From assembly GCA_002900995.3 (NCBI GenBank), contig CM035310.1, forward strand, positions 3,123,394 through 3,187,393: DNA of 64,000 bases, given 5' to 3'. This document shows positions 58,451 through 64,000 of this stretch, one piece after another (the stretch's first letter is position 1; each line of letters starts with the position of its first letter). The notes beneath the pieces were generated by a model. It made no database searches and was not told the DNA's origin. It saw only the letters and a program-made list of their open reading frames with translations. This DNA comes from Ganoderma boninense (Eukaryota > Basidiomycota > Agaricomycetes > Polyporales > Polyporaceae). The position numbers and the translations under genes were made by a program.

Positions 58451-59865
58451 ATGGCACACCTCTCCACCCTCGAGGGGTTCGTCTGCGGCGGCCTCGCGGG
58501 ATGCACGGCAGTGACGTTCTCGAACCCGTGAGTCGTCATGGTTCCGGACGGCCTTTCTTTTTCTTTGCCTGATCGCTTTCTGTCGTGTCCAGCGCGGAGG
58601 TCGCGAAGACGCGTATGCAGCTGCAGGGCGAGCTCATGAAGGGTGGCGGCGGGGAGAGGGTGTACAAGAACGTCTTCGACGTGCTGCTCAAGACGTGGCG
58701 GAACGAGGGCTTCAGAGGCGTGCAACGGGGTCTGGGTCCTGCGGTGCGTCCACGTCGCTTTCACTTCGAGTCGCGCGTTCGGGTGCTGAAGTCTAGCATT
58801 CGACCCAGTACTTCTACCAGGTAGCGCTGAACGGGTCGCGGCTGGGCTTGTATGAGCCCATTCGGAGATGGGCGAACGGGCAGCTGGGGTTCAGTCCTAC
58901 GCGGCAGGTCACTCTGACGTCGATGGGGGCTGGTGCTGTCAGCGCTGTGGTCGGGTGTGAGTCATCGTATCTTTATTTTCGTACTGTACACGTTCGTATC
59001 CCCTCACACATGTCTCGTAGCCTACATGGGAAACCCCCTTTTCCTCATCAAGACGCGTATGCAGGCATACTCTTCTGCTCTCCCTGTCGGCGCGCAAAGG
59101 CATTACCGGCATGCCTGGGACGCTCTGTCGACTATCGTCCGTGAAGATGGAGCGAAAGGTCTGCTTCGTGGCTGGGACGCTGCCATCCTGCGAGGAGCGA
59201 TTGGCGGTTCAGTACGTGTTGCCCTCAGCTGCAGCTGTGCGTGGAATATTTCTGAGACAAGAATTCAGGTGCAACTACCAAGTTACATCTGGACGAAGAC
59301 CCAGCTAGTGCAACATGGGTTTGACCCGGACAGTACCTGGACGTTCTTGGCGAGCAGCTCCATCGCCGGTGTTATCCTGGTCAGTTGTGAACGAAATCTA
59401 GTTTCGCTCTCCCTCTGATCTCCCGGATATGTAGTGTCTTGTAATGCAGCCTGCAGACACGGTGCGTGGTCTTGCCTGCGACAGAGCAGAACTCCTTTTG
59501 CTAATATTGGGGCTGTAGACTTTGACGAGGATGTACAATCAGCCAACTGTCAAAGGTCCGAACGGTCGCACTGTGGGCACGCTGTACAAGAACCCGGTCG
59601 ATTGCCTATGGAAGACGTTCAAAGCGGAGGGTATCCGTGGCTGGTACAAAGGTATGGCAGACCGTTATCAGTATCGTATCATACAGCTGACCCCCGCCCA
59701 CAATAGGAACTACCGCACACTTCCTCCGGATTGCCCCACACACGTCAGTGTTTCCATGTCCGTCGCCCTTCTTCATACTGACATCCTTATACTAGGATAA
59801 TAACGCTGACTGCAAACGACATTATCGTGAGGCTCTACTTGAAGGCAAGACATCGCTCGGATTAG
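58451..59865 (+). CDS. OAC1: Mitochondrial carrier, Oac1 / SLC25A34-35 type
   Basis: At least eight small exons begin at 58451 (MAHLSTLEGFVCGGLAGC) and end with RHRSD and TAG at 59863-59865, about 310 residues. The three carrier repeats are clear: PAEVAKTRMQLQGE ends the first odd helix, NPLFLIKTRMQAYS the second, and PADTTLTRMYNQP the third. Even-helix features include GSRLGLYEP and FLRIAPHT. The first and third match the Px[DE]xx[KR] signature loosely or fully, and the LNGSRLGLYEP and GNPLFLIKTRMQ wording is typical of the oxaloacetate carrier subgroup. Yeast Oac1 in the inner mitochondrial membrane carries oxaloacetate, sulfate and alpha-isopropylmalate. The neighbouring convergent gene makes alpha-isopropylmalate, which supports the call. 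Confidence 0.82.
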
Positions 59866-59969
59866 GCTTCTTGTCATCTCGCCTTGCACCATGGAGCGAA
59901 GGGATCACGAGCAGCTCTTTCGACGCACTCGCTCTGTTGTACAACGAGACTCCTCTTTCGATCCCAAAT

Positions 59970-61476
59970 TTAGATCTTCCCCTTACAGTTGGCAGCGGCA
60001 ATGAGAGCAGCCTGCAACGTTGCTGTTGTCAGATCATCGTCCAGCCCCACACCCCAGCCTTCCTCCTGTCCCACCGCCTCCACCTTTACGAACGCCGCGT
60101 GTTGGCTTCCCTTGGCCGCACCGAGACGGGGCCGAACCTGAATGTCGCGAGGAGAGACATGGCCGATTAAGTTGGACAGGCCAGACAGCAAGCATGCCAC
60201 CGCGTCGTCGCCGGTACCGCCCACCTGCTTCTCGGCCCCGTTGAGCACCACCGTTGCCTGGAAGTGTAGCGCTGGAGCCTTCGGGGACGCGTGCGACCGA
60301 GAAGGACTCGAGCGAGGTCGTCGCGGAAGGACAGAAGCGGGCGACGAAGCGAGCAGCGACCTGTGCAGGAGAGAGCCCCTCGATGTCCCCGGCCGAGCAT
60401 GCCTCTGCGAGGGTGTCATGCATGCTCTGGGGTACCGGCAGTGAGTAATCGTCGTTGAGGATCCTGAGGACTTCCTTGGTGTCCCCACTGACGACAGACA
60501 CAGGGCGACCCCCGAGACGCTTGTTCATCGCACTGACCGCAGCGAGGATCTGGGAGCGCGCTGGGTCAGGATCGAGGCCCACGCCCCACACGGGCGCATG
60601 CGCGTCGCCGTTGGTAACCCCAGAAGAAGAGGAATCACTCGCGGATACGTATGTCTCTGCCAGAAGCACGAAGGACACGACGTCGCAGCTCGCTGGATCG
60701 AGGGATGCGCGCTCGTGCGTCTCCACGGCGGCGAACCGGAGGCGAGTCCGCGCCTCGACAGCGGAGAGGAATGCTGCGAGCGGGCCTGCGCCATCTCCGC
60801 GCAGCGCGAACGAGTTCCCATCGGCCGTCATGCGTCCTTGGAATGCCGTCACCGCCTTCCCGTCGCGCACAGTCTGCACGACCGCGAACTTGCCGAGGTA
60901 CACCCGCGCGGGGTGCGTCTCTCCGCCGCCTTCGGGGTCGGCCTTCTCCGGGAGGTGGTAGTACGCAGCGAACGTTGCCGTGATCTCCTCCGCGGTCATC
61001 TCGCGCGCGGCGCGGTCGACCTGGCGCTGCACGACGCGGTAGAACTCCTGCTGGACGGGCCGCGGGAGGTCGATGTGGAGGTGCTCGCGGACGATGTACG
61101 CGATCCCGCCCTTGCCGGACTGCGAGTTGACGCGGATGACGGCCTCATACGTCCGCCCGAGGTCGGCGGGGTCGAGCGGGAGGTACGGCATCTCCCACTT
61201 GTGCGGCCGCCCCTCTTCGGCGCACCGCGCGTGCCGCACGGCCTGCGCCTCGAAGCCCTTCTTGATCGCATCCTGGTGGGAGCCGGAGAACGCGGTGAAG
61301 ACGAGCTCGCCGGCGTAGGGGTGGCGCGGGTGCACGGGCAGGGAGGTGCAGTGTGCAACGACGTCGATGGTAGCCTGGATGTCGGAGAAGTCAAGGCCGC
61401 AGGGGACGCCTTGGGTGTAGAGGTTGAGCGCGAGGGTGACGAGGTCGACGTTGCCGCACCGCTCGCCGTTCCCGAA
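59970..61476 (-). CDS. LEU4: 2-isopropylmalate synthase, C-terminal part (cut by gap, one frameshift)
   Basis: The minus strand, from the gap edge at 61476, reads [18 protein letters not shown], the metal/substrate region of the catalytic barrel. It continues through [20 protein letters not shown], the linker domain, and the C-terminal regulatory (LeuA) domain with [14 protein letters not shown] and [13 protein letters not shown], stopping at 59970. The enzyme condenses 2-ketoisovalerate with acetyl-CoA, the first committed step of leucine synthesis, and the regulatory domain mediates leucine feedback. The first roughly 300 residues of the barrel are missing, and the DNA beyond the gap does not encode them. 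A one-base loss near 60270 separates [10 protein letters not shown] from [11 protein letters not shown]. The locus is a partial gene, a pseudogene or an assembly artefact. Confidence 0.85.
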
Positions 61477-61576
61477 NNNNNNNNNNNNNNNNNNNNNNNN
61501 NNNNNNNNNNNNNNNNNNNNNNNNNNNNNNNNNNNNNNNNNNNNNNNNNNNNNNNNNNNNNNNNNNNNNNNNNNNN
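61477..61576. other. Assembly gap (100 N)
   Basis: Exactly 100 N, inside what should be the LEU4 catalytic domain. Confidence 0.99.
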
Positions 61577-64000
61577 CCGTCCAATTAAGTGGTGACGCGG
61601 AGAGTATCTCGGGCTGGATGCCCCCGGGTATTCATTCTTTGCTTTTCCTCCGTAGATGTATCTCCGATATGTGTAGCTCATCCTAGTCCGTGCTGGCGTC
61701 CCTTGTGTGGCAACCACGCCGCTCTTTCCCGTAGATACTAGATACTGTGGGGTCTTTCCTCTCTTGGTAGACGATAGTAGTGAATGTATAGCATAGTCCG
61801 GACAACATCTAGAATGACGTAGCTCTCTCTGTACATAGCTTCGCTGCCTCGCCATACCCACGATGCATTCTCCGAACACTTTCTGACACAGGAGCATGCG
61901 AACCATCACTGAAACAAGACAATGGATACTGCCTCCCCGCGACAATCTAAGCATGATGCACTTGGATATTCACACACCTTTTTTAGAGCTGTGGACAAGC
62001 AGTTGTCGGCGATCAGCCGTGCGGGTACTACGCTCACGAAGGTATCGCGTGCGTGCTCGCGTGGGGAGAGGGAACTCGGGCGGGGAGGTGAAGCGCGCGG
62101 TCGCGATCGTGGTGATTCGGTGCGGGAACCTCGGGCCGTGAGTCCCGTCTTCGGAAAATGTTGGTGCTGAGAGGAATGCTTCCGCTTCTGGCAGAATCGT
62201 TTCGGCCTTCAAAGCTTCATATGCTTGTGCCAGCAGGACATCCCGCGATACCTCCCCGGACACGGGACCGGGCTTGGATGCCTGTGTGGCGCGTAAGCGT
62301 TCCCGTTGTTCCTCAGGCTGTCCGTCGATTGCGCGAAGATGATGCTGACACGACACAAACTTGGATTTTTCTGCAGGGCGGTCTCGACCACTCTCGCGAT
62401 GCTGGCATTCGCGTGGCTGAATCGGAAAAAGATCGCACAGTGCGAACGGAGGGGGACCACAGAGGACATGGCGAGCGAGTTCGTCGAGATGGGCTTGAAC
62501 GCTTCGCCCTTGTACAGGTAAGTAAGGCAGATTTCTCCTGAGTTCACGAGTAACCTGTTCTCTTAGTGATCAGTAATAATATTTCAGGTATACGATGTGA
62601 GAAACCACTCTGTGCCGAAGTTCAGAACGTTCAGAGCCGGGTCTTCGAGGGGCGGCAGCTTGCTGATCTCGGGCTAGTCTCTACTTAACCAAGACCGTCC
62701 AGGCGATCGCAGTGTAACGTCCAGGGGAGGCGTTTGTGTCGAACTCGGAACCTAAGTCTTGGTGCTGTGTGGAGGTAAGTATTCTAGATCGAGTTTAAGG
62801 AACGCAGGCAGTCGTAGTCGTATCGCCAAGGAGGAAAACATAGTACTCCGGATCCATTGGAAGGATCACACAATGCGAAGACTTGCTGGTACGGATCAAG
62901 CACCCCAGATATTGCAGTGAAGCAGCGTGAAATGAGAGTCGGAGCAGTGGCATATCTAAATCTACAGGACATGCTGGGTGAGGATAAGAGTCTAGAGCAA
63001 GGGCAAGTCCTGGGGCAGCGGCATGTGAGTTACTGGAGATTCAAAGATAGAGCGCTAAATACACGTGGCATGCTTGGTCCAATCACAGCGTGGGACACTT
63101 TACCAAGATTGACGGATGAAGTTTAAATTCTGGCTCGGCGAGTCCTCGAACTCAACATTACTGCACTGCTTTGCCAGAAGACGATCGATGATCTCTTGAC
63201 TTGTCACCCTGTTTTCAATGTCGAAAACAATCGTCACGAAGCCGAAATAAGCTTGCTCTTCTGGGAGTGTTTCGGGAGCGATCATCGATTGGCATGGTTC
63301 AAACTAGTAACCGGGGTATGGACGATCGAGCCATGATACCGTACGTTACCACTCATGCTCTATGGTCATGGGAGCGATAAGAGTCAGACTGAGATGACAT
63401 GTTGCTGCAGAGAGACCGTGATGTACGCCACGTCCTCAAAGCACCGAGGCGGCCAGATTTCATGTTTGCGCTTCAAGGAAACCCCGACCATGCACTCAAA
63501 TCCTTCATCCATCTCCACCTCCAGTCACCATTACCATTCTCTCCAGCTGTGAGAAAAATCACCTCGAGTGCGATTCGAATCGGGAGGCTCAAGTGGTTAT
63601 CCTGGTACCAAGGCACGGCTGAAATAGTATACGCAACCCATGCTGTGCCACCCTCGATACGATATGGGGCTAGGCGCCACATCAGAGATTTGGCTTTCGC
63701 CACTCCGCAGAGCCGATGCTTGCCTATTCTTGCGCATCTGTCATGATCGACTCGCCGGGGCCTTCTTTCAGACACATGACCTGGGGAACAAGTCCTTCTC
63801 CGGACACCCTGTGTGTGAGGTGAAGCTACCGGGCGTTGCCAAGGACGCCTGCGGTGGGCGTAATGTGGTATGTGGTGCGCCAGATTTCTACCACTTTATG
63901 TGGCGATGGGCTTACAGAACTTGACAGCATGCCTGGGAAGGCCCTCTGCAATGCAGACCTGCGTACATAGCCCTCTGTTCTGCCCTCCTACGTAGTGTCC
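61577..64000. other. No recognised gene
   Basis: Minus-strand frames at 61970-62356 (with LLAQAYEALKAETILPEAEAFL) and 63100-63285 (YFGFVTIVFDIENRVTSQ, then IIDRLLAKQ) have protein-like composition and may be exons of unidentified genes, but no full model can be supported. The LEU4 N-terminal half was specifically looked for here and not found. Confidence 0.4.

Noticed and set aside
60598..61686. 362-codon plus-strand frame spanning the gap
   Set aside because: Antisense shadow of LEU4 that reads through N bases.
1..64000. CRISPR arrays, rRNA operons, bacterial-type operons
   Set aside because: No regularly spaced identical repeats and no rRNA-like segments were seen, and intron-rich genes show this is a eukaryotic nuclear scaffold.

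Overview
The window looks like a scaffold from a filamentous basidiomycete (Agaricomycetes, most likely a white-rot polypore). Coding exons are GC-rich and cut by many short introns, mostly about 50-80 nt with GT..AG ends. The gene families fit that group: paired GMC oxidoreductases, a cytochrome P450 of the basidiomycete ent-kaurene-oxidase-like type, Erg27-like reductases and a lineage-type seven-helix membrane family. There are three runs of exactly 100 N (17048-17147, 36396-36495, 61477-61576), which are scaffold gaps. Assignments come from reading motifs by eye; no search was run.

Left part (1-26 kb). This part is gene-poor and full of decayed duplicates. It holds a thioredoxin-like gene (1253), a 630-residue membrane protein on the minus strand (2980-4951), a kynurenine-aminotransferase-like gene with a 2-nt frameshift (8200-10215), and two intact seven-helix genes on the minus strand (10501-11907 and 24422-25712). 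Between them lie a broken seven-helix copy (about 12950-13950), a broken thioredoxin copy (about 23180-23590), a remnant resembling DUF6534 membrane proteins (about 20600-21990), and a collinear duplication of about 3 kb (5.2-8.2 kb against 17.2-20.3 kb) with no intact gene in either copy.

Middle (26-49 kb). Two tandem GMC oxidoreductases on the minus strand are followed by a P450 pseudogene that lost its haem cysteine, an Erg27-like 3-ketosteroid reductase (+), a carrier exon relic, a broken and an intact 3-ketoacyl-CoA-reductase-like SDR (+), an intact P450 (+) and a second Erg27-like gene (-). Together they read as a redox and tailoring cluster for a sterol- or triterpenoid-like lipid. That is inference from gene content; no cyclase or other core enzyme is visible.

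Right part (49-64 kb). A third intact seven-helix gene (51917-53209, +) has the same four-exon plan as the other two. A decayed third Erg27 copy (about 56.8-57.8 kb) sits beside an intact Oac1-type mitochondrial carrier (58451-59865, +). The carrier converges tail to tail, about 100 bp apart, on the C-terminal part of a 2-isopropylmalate synthase (59970-61476, -) that is cut by the third gap. Yeast Oac1 exports alpha-isopropylmalate, the product of Leu4, so this pairing has a clear metabolic logic. The Erg27-plus-carrier pair occurs twice: with the carrier reduced to exon 1 near 40.2 kb, and with the Erg27 copy decayed near 57 kb. Block duplication followed by loss therefore shaped much of the window.
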